From an uncultured Faecalibaculum sp. (GTDB lineage: Bacteria; Bacillota_I; Bacilli_A; Erysipelotrichales; Erysipelotrichaceae): a DNA stretch of 64,000 nucleotides. Position 1 is the stretch's first letter. Every line of letters begins with the position of its first letter. The notes below the pieces were generated by a model, which saw nothing but the letters and a program-made list of their open reading frames with translations, was not told where the DNA came from and did not search any database. Where the stretch lies: positions 8,773-72,772 of the forward strand of contig NZ_CAJUPA010000006.1 in NCBI RefSeq assembly GCF_910588395.1, written 5' to 3'. Positions 25,049-31,960 of this stretch are shown piece by piece. The position numbers and the translations under genes are program-made.

Positions 25049-25109
25049 CAGGTGATCTCCTTTCTGATCATATGAGGTACACGAACCCGGGCGGTTCATT
25101 GCTGGCCCG

Positions 25110-25137
25110 ATAGAAAAGGCTCAGCGTATGAGCCTTT
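25110..25137 (-). terminator. Terminator-like hairpin in the rpsL leader (possible attenuator)
   Basis: 9-bp perfect stem AAAGGCTCA/TGAGCCTTT (25129-25137/25115-25123) with a 5-base loop and TTTTC on the minus strand. It lies between the rpsL promoter and rpsL, so it would act on the leader transcript. Confidence 0.6.
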
Positions 25138-25150
25138 GCGTACAGATGAG

Positions 25151-25179
25151 AGTATAGCAGGATGTCCGGTCCAGTGCAA
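25151..25179 (-). promoter_or_regulatory. Promoter of the str operon (rpsL-rpsG-fusA-tuf)
   Basis: Minus-strand -35 TTGCAC (25174-25179), 17-base spacer, -10 TATACT (25151-25156). The leader to rpsL is about 100 bases. Confidence 0.8.
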
Positions 25180-25424
25180 GGAGAAATCTTCACATTCTAG
25201 CCGGGACTGCCGTTTTTTCCTTCAGCCTCCCGTGTTTTCTGCCAGTACCGGAATACGCAGTTCCTGGCCACCTGCAGCATGCTGCCTTTCTGACAGACAG
25301 ACGCCATCCCGATGCACAGCCGCGGTATCAACCCAACTGCAGTCATCCGCCCACTGGGGTATAATCAGACTGTGACAGTGGCACTTCGCCGCTTGATTTC
25401 ATCATCAGCAAAGGAGAAACGGGC
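25180..25424. other. Intergenic gap between divergent genes
   Basis: This 245-base gap separates the str operon promoter from the HAD gene on the other strand. No open frame or repeat stands out. A TATAAT at 25360-25365 with a poor -35 (ACTGCA, 25336-25341, 18-base spacer) is the likely plus-strand promoter of the HAD gene. Confidence 0.4.
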
Positions 25425-26237
25425 ATGAAACATAAAATCGCATTCATAGACATGGATGGCACGCTGTATCAGACAGAAAACGATGTCATTCAGGACTCCA
25501 CCCTGGCCGCCATTGAACAGCTGCGGCAGGCCGGATACAAAATTGCAGCCGCCACAGGCAGGCCCCTGAACCAGATGAAACTGATCATGGACCGGGTTCA
25601 GTTCGACTACTACATTCTGATCAACGGCGGATACATTCTGGACAAGGACCTCAATGAAATCAACGCCTTCCCCATTGTGCAGGGCACCGTGAATGATCTG
25701 GTGCAGCTGGCCAGAGACAACGAATACGGCCTGATGTTCCATTTCGGAGATGCCACCTACATCTACAATGACTTCTATCCCATGTACTACTTCTCGAAGT
25801 ATGCCAACGTGCTGGACAGTCTCTTCTATGACCCGACACATTCATTCCACAAACGGCACCGGGTATTCAACGCGGTGCTGCTCACCAAGGATTCCAGTGC
25901 CCTGGATGCCTTCATGGAAGATCACCCGAATCTTCGTTCGGATCTGATCAACATCAAGACACAGGGATTCGCCTATGACATTTTCAACAGCGCCACAGAC
26001 AAGGCGGAAGGCATTCAGGCGGTGCTGGACTACGAAGGTCTTGGCTGGGAGGATGCCATTGCCTTCGGTGATTCCACCAACGACACGCGGATGCTGGAAA
26101 AAGCCGGAATCGGTGTGGCCATGGGCACAGCCAGTGACTATGTAAAGAGTTTTGCGGACATGGAAACCAGCGATGTATATCACGATGGCATCTACAACGC
26201 CGTCAAGAAGATCCTGGCCATGGAAAACGGAGAATAG
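25425..26237 (+). CDS. HAD-superfamily phosphatase, Cof type
   Basis: 270-residue haloacid dehalogenase hydrolase with a class IIB cap. Motif I is IDMDGT (D9 and D11), motif II is the Thr in AATGRP, and motif IV is GDSTND, with MLEKAGIGVAMGTA following as in Cof/YidA relatives. These cytoplasmic enzymes remove phosphate from sugar phosphates, nucleotides or FMN; the substrate is not predictable. It stands alone on the plus strand with a GGAGAA ribosome binding site and a bidirectional terminator after it. Confidence 0.9.
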   Translation: MKHKIAFIDMDGTLYQTENDVIQDSTLAAIEQLRQAGYKIAAATGRPLNQMKLIMDRVQFDYYILINGGYILDKDLNEINAFPIVQGTVNDLVQLARDNEYGLMFHFGDATYIYNDFYPMYYFSKYANVLDSLFYDPTHSFHKRHRVFNAVLLTKDSSALDAFMEDHPNLRSDLINIKTQGFAYDIFNSATDKAEGIQAVLDYEGLGWEDAIAFGDSTNDTRMLEKAGIGVAMGTASDYVKSFADMETSDVYHDGIYNAVKKILAMENGE

Positions 26238-26265
26238 ACTCTTTCTCCTGATCCAAAGCAGAAAC

Positions 26266-26312
26266 AAAGCGGAGAAATCCTGCGGGCAGTCCCCCGGATT
26301 CCTCCGCTTTTT
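26266..26312 (+). terminator. Bidirectional terminator between convergent genes
   Basis: 15-base arms (26266-26280 and 26296-26310, one mismatch) flank a 15-base loop. T runs follow on the plus strand and, less perfectly, on the minus strand. It serves the HAD gene and the convergent ABC ATPase gene. Confidence 0.8.
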
Positions 26313-26356
26313 GTCATCCCGGCTCCGGGCATACAGTCTCTTTTTGCACTCATCGC

Positions 26357-27061
26357 TCATCCACCGTCAAAGTGCCGCTTCACATCTTCCCGGTTCAGCA
26401 GGTCATCCATGTCTCCCTGGCACAGACAGCGCCCGTTGTGCAGCAGGATCATCCGGTCTCCCAGTTTTCTGGCTTCCTGCAGGTCATGGGTGACAAACAC
26501 CACCGTCATATGCAGGCGGGACTGCAGCGACAGCAGAATATCCTGCAGCTGACTCCGGGACCGGCTGTCCAGAGATGAAAACGATTCATCCAGCAGAAGC
26601 AGCTGCGGGGCGCTGACCACCGCTCTGGCCAGAGCTGTGCGCTGCTGCTGTCCCCCGGAAAGGGTGCCTGCCAGCTGTCCGGCGGGCGGGCAGCCGCATA
26701 GATCCATGGCTTCCAGCGCCATTTTCCTTCTGAGCGGGGCAGGATACAGACGGGCATCCAGACCATACATCACATTCTGCAGCACAGTCTGTTTCTCCAG
26801 CAGACGTCCATCCTGAAACGTCACCGATCTTCTGGCAGGAAGATGGCTGACTTCGCCGGTGTCCTGCGTTTCCAGCCCTGCCAGGATGCGCAGCAGTGTC
26901 GTTTTTCCCGAACCTGTGGATCCGCAGATCATGGTGATCTGTCCCTGCCCAATGACACAGCTGATGTTATCCAGAGCCTGTACCGCCCCATACCGCCTGC
27001 TCACATGCGAGACAGTCAGATCACAGCTGTCTGCCGCCTCCCGGCTGTTATCCTGCGCCAT
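26357..27061 (-). CDS. Orphan ABC transporter ATPase
   Basis: About 234-residue ABC ATPase. It has Walker A GSTGSGKTT, Q-loop VTFQDGRL, signature LSGGQQQR, Walker B LLLLDE and the switch histidine in FVTHD. The sequence resembles importer ATPases such as the SsuB/TauB group, but no permease or binding protein gene lies beside it, so its partners are unknown. The start is uncertain: the predicted promoter -10 lies at 27102-27107, so the in-frame codons at 27103 and 27130 are upstream of the transcript, leaving ATGs at 27094 or 27061; neither has a strong ribosome binding site. The latter is used here. Confidence 0.75.
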   Translation of the reverse strand: MAQDNSREAADSCDLTVSHVSRRYGAVQALDNISCVIGQGQITMICGSTGSGKTTLLRILAGLETQDTGEVSHLPARRSVTFQDGRLLEKQTVLQNVMYGLDARLYPAPLRRKMALEAMDLCGCPPAGQLAGTLSGGQQQRTALARAVVSAPQLLLLDESFSSLDSRSRSQLQDILLSLQSRLHMTVVFVTHDLQEARKLGDRMILLHNGRCLCQGDMDDLLNREDVKRHFDGG

Positions 27062-27101
27062 CCTGCTTTGTTCTTTCTGCTTTTTCTGACTCATGTCCTT
27101 C

Positions 27102-27130
27102 ATTATACCGGGACCGTTCCCGCAGCACAA
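27102..27130 (-). promoter_or_regulatory. Promoter of the orphan ABC ATPase gene
   Basis: Minus-strand -35 TTGTGC (27125-27130), 17-base spacer, -10 TATAAT (27102-27107). The -35 directly abuts the T run of the rplL terminator. Confidence 0.6.
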
Positions 27131-27156
27131 AAAAGGTCCGGACAGAATCCGGACCT
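27129..27156 (-). terminator. Terminator of the rplJ-rplL operon
   Basis: 9-bp perfect arms AGGTCCGGA/TCCGGACCT (27148-27156/27134-27142) with a 5-base loop and six T on the minus strand. Confidence 0.93.
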
Positions 27157-27176
27157 GAAATCATGCAGGAATGATC

Positions 27177-27545
27177 TTACTTGATTTCTACAGTTGCACC
27201 GGCAGCCATCAGCTTTTCCTTGATCTGATCGGCTTCTTCCGGAGAAATGTTTTCCTTGATTGCTGCGGGAGCGCCATCTACCAGCTTCTTCGCATCTACC
27301 AGGCCCAGGCCGGTGATTTCGCGGACAGCCTTGATGACAGCAACCTTTGTGCCGCCTACGGATGTCAGAGTAACCGTTACTTCGGACGGTCCTTCATCCT
27401 TCGCTTCTTCAGCCGGAGCAGCAGCTACTGCAGCAGCAGCAACAACACCGAACTTGTCTTCGATCGCCTTTACCAGGTCGTTCAGCTCAAGGATTGTAGC
27501 CTCCTCGAGATATGCCAGAATGTCTTCCTGTGTCAGTTTAGCCAT
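27177..27545 (-). CDS. rplL: 50S ribosomal protein L7/L12
   Basis: 122-residue stalk protein present in several copies on the ribosome, recruiting translational GTPases. N-terminal dimerization helices, an Ala/Glu-rich hinge (about 36-52) and the globular C-terminal domain with VAVIKAVREITGLGLVDAKKLVDGAP are present. It follows rplJ by 15 bases and ends at a strong terminator. Confidence 0.98.
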   Translation of the reverse strand: MAKLTQEDILAYLEEATILELNDLVKAIEDKFGVVAAAAVAAAPAEEAKDEGPSEVTVTLTSVGGTKVAVIKAVREITGLGLVDAKKLVDGAPAAIKENISPEEADQIKEKLMAAGATVEIK

Positions 27546-27560
27546 TTTGAGTTCCTCCTG

Positions 27561-28088
27561 TTATTCGGCAGCCGCTTCTTCGGCCGGGGCTGCTCCGCCG
27601 TTTTCCTTTGCTTCGGCCAGTGCCTTGACAGTCATCGCGAACTTGATGACCGGGGCATTCAGAGTCGATGCAAAGCGCGCCAGCATGCCTTCCTTGTTGG
27701 GAAGAGCAGCCAGTGTCTTGATGGTTTCTTCGTTGACGACCGCGCCGTCCACAACACCGTTCTTCAGGATCAGCTTGTCGTGATCCTTGGCGAACTTCGC
27801 CAGAACACGTGCCGGAGCAACCTGATCGGCTCCGAATGCCAGCGCGTTGGGTCCTTTCAGGACGTCTGCAAAAGCATCGTAGCCCAGGGAACGGGCAGCA
27901 CGCTGTGCGATGGTGTTCTTGTAGACCTGGAGGTCGACGTCTTCAGCACGCAGGAGCTTACGCAGTTCCGTCACTTCCGCAACAGACAGACCGCGGTATT
28001 CCACCAGCACAATGCTGGAGGCTTCCTTCATGCGGTCAGTCAGTGCGCTGACGGCAGCTTCCTTCTGCGCGAGGATGTCTTTGTTCAT
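27561..28088 (-). CDS. rplJ: 50S ribosomal protein L10
   Basis: 175-residue L10, which anchors the L7/L12 stalk. The N-terminal RNA-binding half (IVLVEYRGLSVAEVTELRKLLR) and the Ala/Glu-rich C-terminal helix that binds L12 dimers are present. The ATG at 28088 follows GAGGTGG; a longer frame reaches into the L10 leader. Regulated through the leader below. Confidence 0.97.
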   Translation of the reverse strand: MNKDILAQKEAAVSALTDRMKEASSIVLVEYRGLSVAEVTELRKLLRAEDVDLQVYKNTIAQRAARSLGYDAFADVLKGPNALAFGADQVAPARVLAKFAKDHDKLILKNGVVDGAVVNEETIKTLAALPNKEGMLARFASTLNAPVIKFAMTVKALAEAKENGGAAPAEEAAAE

Positions 28089-28127
28089 TCTTCCACCTCT
28101 GCTTCTATCGTCATGATATCCAAAATA

Positions 28128-28151
28128 CAAAAGCCCGCGGACCGCGGGCTT
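28128..28151 (-). terminator. Attenuator terminator of the L10 leader
   Basis: GC-rich stem around 28131-28151 (AAGCCCGC/GCGGGCTT) followed on the minus strand by TTGTATTTTGG. It lies within the leader upstream of rplJ, so it can stop transcription when the leader folds the other way. Confidence 0.75.
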
Positions 28152-28237
28152 GCATACTTAAAAACAAGTATCTGCGTCCCTCGGTAACATGATTAAGCTT
28201 TCGCCGTTACTGTCTTTGGAATATCGATAACGGATTA
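28128..28237 (-). ncRNA. Ribosomal protein L10 leader
   Basis: About 110-base leader between the promoter and rplJ. The minus strand carries the family-like segment AAGACAGTAACGG, then TAATCATGTTACCGAGGG, in which GTAAC and GTTAC pair, followed by the terminator hairpin. L10 (with L12) binds such leaders and causes attenuation of rplJL. The match to the known family is by eye. Confidence 0.8.
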
Positions 28238-28265
28238 ATCTTACTGCATCCTGCAAGGATGTCAA
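28238..28265 (-). promoter_or_regulatory. Promoter of the rplJ-rplL operon
   Basis: Minus-strand -35 TTGACA (28260-28265), 16-base spacer, -10 TAAGAT (28238-28243). It lies just after the rplA stop, so rplJL is a separate transcription unit. Confidence 0.75.
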
Positions 28266-28268
28266 TCG

Positions 28269-28955
28269 TTATTTTACAATTTCAACCTTGATGCCGGGGC
28301 CCATGGTTGTGGACAGCACCAGGTTCTTCATGTAGGTACCCTTGACCTTGGAAGGACGGGCTTTCAGGATGGTGTTGAAAATCGCATTGAAGTTCTCCAC
28401 CAGCTTGTCGTCGTCGAAGGAAACCTTGCCGATCAGAACGTTGATGTTGCCATCCTTGTCCACACGGTAAGTCACTTTACCCTTCTTGACTTCGTTGACA
28501 GCATTGGCCACATCCATGGTCACAGTGCCTGTCTTGGGGTTGGGCATCAGGCCCTTGGGTCCCAGGATCCGTCCCAGACGGCCCAGCTTGCCCATCATGT
28601 TGGGAGTGGCGATCAGGACATCAAAGTCCATCCAGCCGCCCTGAATCTTCTGAATCATTTCATCGGAACCGACGAAGTCAGCTCCGGCTTCCTCTGCTTC
28701 ACGGGCCTTGTCGCCTTCGGCAACAACAGCCACTTTCTGCGTCTTGCCTGTACCGTTGGGCAGCACCATGGCACCACGGATCTGCTGGTCCGCGTGACGG
28801 GGGTCAACATTCAGGTTGAAGCACAGTTCCACAGTTTCATCGAACTTCGCGCTTGCCAGTTCCTTGGCCAGGGCGACAGCCTCTGCAACGGGATAAGCTT
28901 TTTCGAAATCCACCTTTTCGGCGGCTGCTCTGTATCTCTTGCTAGTCTTTGCCAT
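28269..28955 (-). CDS. rplA: 50S ribosomal protein L1
   Basis: 228-residue L1 of the mobile stalk, which also acts as a translational repressor of its own operon in many bacteria. Motifs GKLGRLGRILGPKGLMPNPKTGTV and ATPNMM are diagnostic. It follows rplK by 9 bases. The candidate repressor site is the hairpin at 29382-29409. Confidence 0.98.
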   Translation of the reverse strand: MAKTSKRYRAAAEKVDFEKAYPVAEAVALAKELASAKFDETVELCFNLNVDPRHADQQIRGAMVLPNGTGKTQKVAVVAEGDKAREAEEAGADFVGSDEMIQKIQGGWMDFDVLIATPNMMGKLGRLGRILGPKGLMPNPKTGTVTMDVANAVNEVKKGKVTYRVDKDGNINVLIGKVSFDDDKLVENFNAIFNTILKARPSKVKGTYMKNLVLSTTMGPGIKVEIVK

Positions 28956-28964
28956 GTCGTTCTC

Positions 28965-29384
28965 CTATTCCAGACCTTCCACTTTGATGCCCATGTTCTT
29001 CGCAGTGCCTGCGATGATTTTCATGGCGGCTTCAACGTCGTTGGCGTTGAGGTCCGGCATCTTGTACTCTGCGATTTCCTTCAGCTGGTCCTTCGTGATG
29101 GTACCGGCGGTTTCCTTCTGGTCGCCGCTGGCCTTGCTGATGCCGGCAGCTTTCTTCAGCAGATTGGCAGCCGGAGTGGTTTTCAGCTGGAAGTCGAAGC
29201 TCTTGTCTTCATACGCTGTGATGATGACAGGAACCACGTCGCCTTTGCGGTCCTTGGTCGCGTCATTGAACGCGTTGCAGAACTGGGGCATGTTGATGCC
29301 TGCGGAAGCCAGTGCCGGTCCGGGTTTTGCGCCGCCCGCCATGAACTGGAGCTTGCAGACTTTGGTTACTTTTTTCTTGGCCAT
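28965..29384 (-). CDS. rplK: 50S ribosomal protein L11
   Basis: 139-residue L11 of the GTPase-associated centre, which also senses uncharged tRNA with RelA. It starts MAKKKVTKVCKLQF, and PGPALASAGINMPQFCNAFND and KTTPAANLLKKAAG are diagnostic. The ATG at 29384 follows AGGAGG, which lies in a hairpin loop. The usual upstream genes rpmG-secE-nusG are not here. Confidence 0.97.
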   Translation of the reverse strand: MAKKKVTKVCKLQFMAGGAKPGPALASAGINMPQFCNAFNDATKDRKGDVVPVIITAYEDKSFDFQLKTTPAANLLKKAAGISKASGDQKETAGTITKDQLKEIAEYKMPDLNANDVEAAMKIIAGTAKNMGIKVEGLE

Positions 29385-29409
29385 AAGACACCTCCTGTTT
29401 TGTCTTATG
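29382..29409 (-). promoter_or_regulatory. Hairpin enclosing the rplK ribosome binding site and start codon
   Basis: On the minus strand CATAAGACA (29401-29409) and TGTCTTATG (29382-29390) form a perfect 9-bp stem around a 10-base loop that contains AGGAGG. The start ATG is the last three bases of the stem. A protein such as L1 stabilizing it would block initiation. Confidence 0.7.
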
Positions 29410-29449
29410 CAGTGGTTTATGGACAGAGTCCTCCCACGCATGCTTATTT

Positions 29450-29478
29450 ACTCTACTCAAAAAAAGCCGCTGTTTCAA
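29450..29478 (-). promoter_or_regulatory. Promoter of rplK-rplA
   Basis: Minus-strand -35 TTGAAA (29473-29478), 17-base spacer, -10 TAGAGT (29450-29455). The -35 lies in the terminator loop of the upstream gene. Leader to rplK about 60 bases. Confidence 0.55.
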
Positions 29479-29486
29479 GCGGCTTT
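29457..29486 (-). terminator. Terminator of the 29533-30360 gene
   Basis: AAAGCCGC/GCGGCTTT (29479-29486/29463-29470) with an 8-base loop and seven T on the minus strand. Confidence 0.9.
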
Positions 29487-29532
29487 CCTCTGATTGAGAT
29501 AAAATCGGATCTCTGTCACGCTGCTGCCGGCA

Positions 29533-30360
29533 TCAGTCCCAGTAGCCGTTGAACTCATCTCCCTCATACCAGTCTGCATCATGATCGTCAAAGAAGTCCC
29601 GGTAGAAATCCTCTGCCTCATCATAGGGATCCCGGAACACATCGCTGTAATCATCATAATAGCGCTCTGTCACAGCATGGGAAGCAGCACCCGTGACCGT
29701 CTCCAGGACCGACTGACCGACACCGAATACAGCCAGCGCACACACCGCTGCCGCCAGGCTCATCGCCAGCATCTCTGTTCTGGCAGGCCGGAAGGCATGC
29801 CAGGCAAAGAACAGTGCCGCGGCTGCCAGCAGCAGACCGATGATTGCCGCCACCAGCCACCAGGATCCCATCGTCCCCAGCACCGTGAAGATCAGCGCCA
29901 GCGCCGCCAGAATCAGCGACGCGGCAGGATTGGCAGATGCCCGCCGGATTTCCTGCGCCGGGGTTTCGCGGTGGCCCGGACCTTTCTTTTCGCCGGCTGC
30001 ATGCGGATGCGGGGGAACAGGACCCGGTCCGGACTGCCCCTGCTCTCTGGTATCCGCACCCGGCTGCCGGCCGGATCTGCCTTCCTGCGCCTGCCGGGGA
30101 ATCTCCGGCATGACGCCAGCCTGATCCTGAGCCGGTTGGGACCCCGCACCGGATTCTGTCTCCGGCTGAAGCTCCTGGCCGGCAGACAGATTCTCTGCGG
30201 TTTCTTCCACCACCATCTCCGTATCTTCTGTCACCTCGGTACGTTCCTGTCCAGGAGCCTCTGCCGCATCCCCGGACAGATCCTGACCGGTCTGCATCTG
30301 TTCCTCGTTCTCTGCAGAACCCTTCGGGTCCCTGCGTTCATTCCATTCACTGTTTTCCAT
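29533..30360 (-). CDS. Acidic low-complexity membrane protein, unknown function
   Basis: 275 residues. Residues 1 to about 140 are hydrophilic and rich in Glu, Gln, Gly and Pro with no fold apparent. Three hydrophobic segments follow (about 145-215), and the C-terminal 45 residues are strongly acidic and aromatic (Asp, Glu, Tyr, Phe, Trp). The ATG at 30360 is 7 bases after AGGAG; a second ATG directly before it is also possible. It is a lone gene between its terminator and a divergent kinase gene. Function unknown; disordered cytoplasmic regions with a membrane anchor suggest a scaffold or envelope role, which is a guess. Confidence 0.7.
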   Translation of the reverse strand: MENSEWNERRDPKGSAENEEQMQTGQDLSGDAAEAPGQERTEVTEDTEMVVEETAENLSAGQELQPETESGAGSQPAQDQAGVMPEIPRQAQEGRSGRQPGADTREQGQSGPGPVPPHPHAAGEKKGPGHRETPAQEIRRASANPAASLILAALALIFTVLGTMGSWWLVAAIIGLLLAAAALFFAWHAFRPARTEMLAMSLAAAVCALAVFGVGQSVLETVTGAASHAVTERYYDDYSDVFRDPYDEAEDFYRDFFDDHDADWYEGDEFNGYWD

Positions 30361-30490
30361 CATCTGTCTCCTTGCGCCGGCTTTGACATGCAAAACCGGA
30401 CACGGTATGAATACAGCTATTATACCCGCCGGCGGCCCTGCAGTGAAACCTGAGTCCTTCCTCCGCTCCCGGAGCATGTCCTGCCATCCG

Positions 30491-30499
30491 TGGTATCAT
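30491..30499 (+). promoter_or_regulatory. Extended -10 directly before the kinase start
   Basis: TGG-TATCAT ends at 30499, seven bases before the ATG at 30507. No -35 and no ribosome binding site are visible, so transcription would start at or next to the ATG, giving a leaderless message. Confidence 0.4.
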
Positions 30500-30506
30500 A
30501 AAAACC

Positions 30507-31328
30507 ATGAACCGCACTGACATCGCCCGGCTGCTGAACACCCGGGATCTTCTCATTGTCCCCACAGATCTGGGTCTGTCCAACGAAAACCTGCTGATCA
30601 CCGCAGACGGAACCGACTACATCTGGCGGCGTCCCCTGCCCGGCTCGGACAGCCTGGACACCAGCCACAGAGCCGAGCAGCAGGCCATGGAACTTGCTGC
30701 ATCTCTGGACGTGCCGACTCTGTATTATGATCCGGAAACCGGCGAGAAAATCACCCGGCGGGTGCAGGCCGAAACCTTCGGCGAGTCCAGCCGCCCCGAC
30801 AGATTCCGCCAGGCCGGGCTGCTGCTGAAACAGCTTCACGCCCTTGAACCCATCGACGCCGTCTTCGATCCCTTTCAGAAACTCGAAACCTACCGTGCCA
30901 GGACCCGTAGCCCGCTCCGGTTTGACCACGAAGAAGAAATACTTGCCTGCACCCGCAGACTCTGGACACCCGCCTGTCTCTGCCACAACGATCTGGTCCC
31001 CGGCAACATTCTCCTGGGAGACAAACGCAGCTGGCTCATTGACTATGAATACGCCGCCACCGGCGATCCGCGGTTTGATATGGCAAGCTTTCTCTCGGAG
31101 AACGCCATACTGGACCCTGACAGCCGCCAGCAGTTTCTGGAAGCCTGCGATCCGGGAGTTCCTTCCTGGCAGGTCATGATATTCGAGCTGGTGGCAGACA
31201 TGATCTGGGCCAACTGGGCGCAGATGCTGCACGAACAGCGCCAGGATCCGGTCTTTGCGGACATCCGAAGAGACAAACAGAAGCATTTTGCAAAAATCCT
31301 GAACAAACTGATGGACATCCGGAATTGA
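30507..31328 (+). CDS. Choline/aminoglycoside kinase-like phosphotransferase
   Basis: 273-residue member of the APH/choline kinase fold. The catalytic loop is HNDLVPGNIL (H160, N161, D162) and the metal-binding motif is IDYEY (178-182). Sequence and length fit the LicA/choline kinase group, which phosphorylates choline or related alcohols. No licB-, licC- or licD-like genes lie nearby, so the substrate is open. Lone plus-strand gene upstream of two tRNAs, apparently without a ribosome binding site. Confidence 0.82.
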   Translation: MNRTDIARLLNTRDLLIVPTDLGLSNENLLITADGTDYIWRRPLPGSDSLDTSHRAEQQAMELAASLDVPTLYYDPETGEKITRRVQAETFGESSRPDRFRQAGLLLKQLHALEPIDAVFDPFQKLETYRARTRSPLRFDHEEEILACTRRLWTPACLCHNDLVPGNILLGDKRSWLIDYEYAATGDPRFDMASFLSENAILDPDSRQQFLEACDPGVPSWQVMIFELVADMIWANWAQMLHEQRQDPVFADIRRDKQKHFAKILNKLMDIRN

Positions 31329-31333
31329 TGTGA

Positions 31334-31339
31334 TATATT
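31334..31339 (+). promoter_or_regulatory. Possible promoter -10 of tRNA-Glu copy 1
   Basis: TATATT lies 16 bases after TGGACA (31312-31317, within the end of the kinase gene) and about 35 bases before the tRNA. Confidence 0.45.
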
Positions 31340-31374
31340 AGACAGGCACTCAGGCCAGAGTTCAAATATAGATT

Positions 31375-31450
31375 GGCGCGTTGGAGAAACGGTTAACTCA
31401 CATGCCTTTCACGCATGCATTCACGGGTTCGAATCCCGTACGCGTCACCA
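31375..31450 (+). tRNA. tRNA-Glu (anticodon UUC), copy 1
   Basis: 76 bases with encoded CCA. Acceptor stem GGCGCGT/ACGCGTC, D stem GAG/CTC, anticodon stem CATGC/GCATG with loop CTTTCAC (anticodon TTC), T stem ACGGG/CCCGT with loop TTCGAAT. It reads GAA and GAG. A short T-run terminator-like sequence (ACCCG...CGGGT, TTTTTT) follows. Confidence 0.97.
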
Positions 31451-31654
31451 TCGACAAGAGTACCCGGCAGGTTATGACTGTACGGGTTTTTTGTCGTCTG
31501 CCGATCACGGTACCCGGCAGGGCATTATCCTGATTCGGGAGAGGCCGCCTCTGCTTTTCTGCCTCTGCCTGGCGGATTCCGGGCTGTCTCCGGATGGGAA
31601 TGCAGGTTCTCAGCCTGCCTTCAACTTGCCAGACAATATTACGTGAGTTTCTGC

Positions 31655-31684
31655 TTGACTGCATCTTTTGCTTCATGGTATTAT
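31655..31684 (+). promoter_or_regulatory. Promoter of tRNA-Glu copy 2
   Basis: -35 TTGACT (31655-31660), 18-base spacer, -10 TATTAT (31679-31684). The tRNA begins 18 bases later. Confidence 0.75.
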
Positions 31685-31701
31685 CACTGAGCAGACGACA
31701 T

Positions 31702-31777
31702 GGCGCGTTGGAGAAACGGTTAACTCACATGCCTTTCACGCATGCATTCACGGGTTCGAATCCCGTACGCGTCACCA
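31702..31777 (+). tRNA. tRNA-Glu (anticodon UUC), copy 2
   Basis: Identical over all 76 bases to the copy at 31375-31450, with CCA encoded and the same short ATCGACA after it. It has its own promoter and its own terminator (31788-31811), so the copies are independent units. Confidence 0.97.
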
Positions 31778-31787
31778 TCGACAGAAC

Positions 31788-31811
31788 ACACCGCATCGGC
31801 GGTGTTTTTTT
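31788..31811 (+). terminator. Terminator after tRNA-Glu copy 2
   Basis: ACACCGC/GCGGTGT (31788-31794/31799-31805) with loop ATCG, followed by a T run. Confidence 0.85.
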
Positions 31812-31960
31812 CATATTCTGCGGCCTGCTGACCCGCAGACAGCAGTCTGGTCCGGTATGATGAAAAGGCAGTATCAGCGGTGTATCAGGAAAGGCTGTAT
31901 CCCGCCAGAGCATGATGAGCCATGCTGTAAAAACCGGAGTTTGCAAAGGCGATCAAATCA

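Noticed and set aside
31373..31777. CRISPR-like repeat from the two identical 76-base segments
   Set aside because: Both copies fold as complete tRNA-Glu genes with CCA; only two copies and no spacer pattern.
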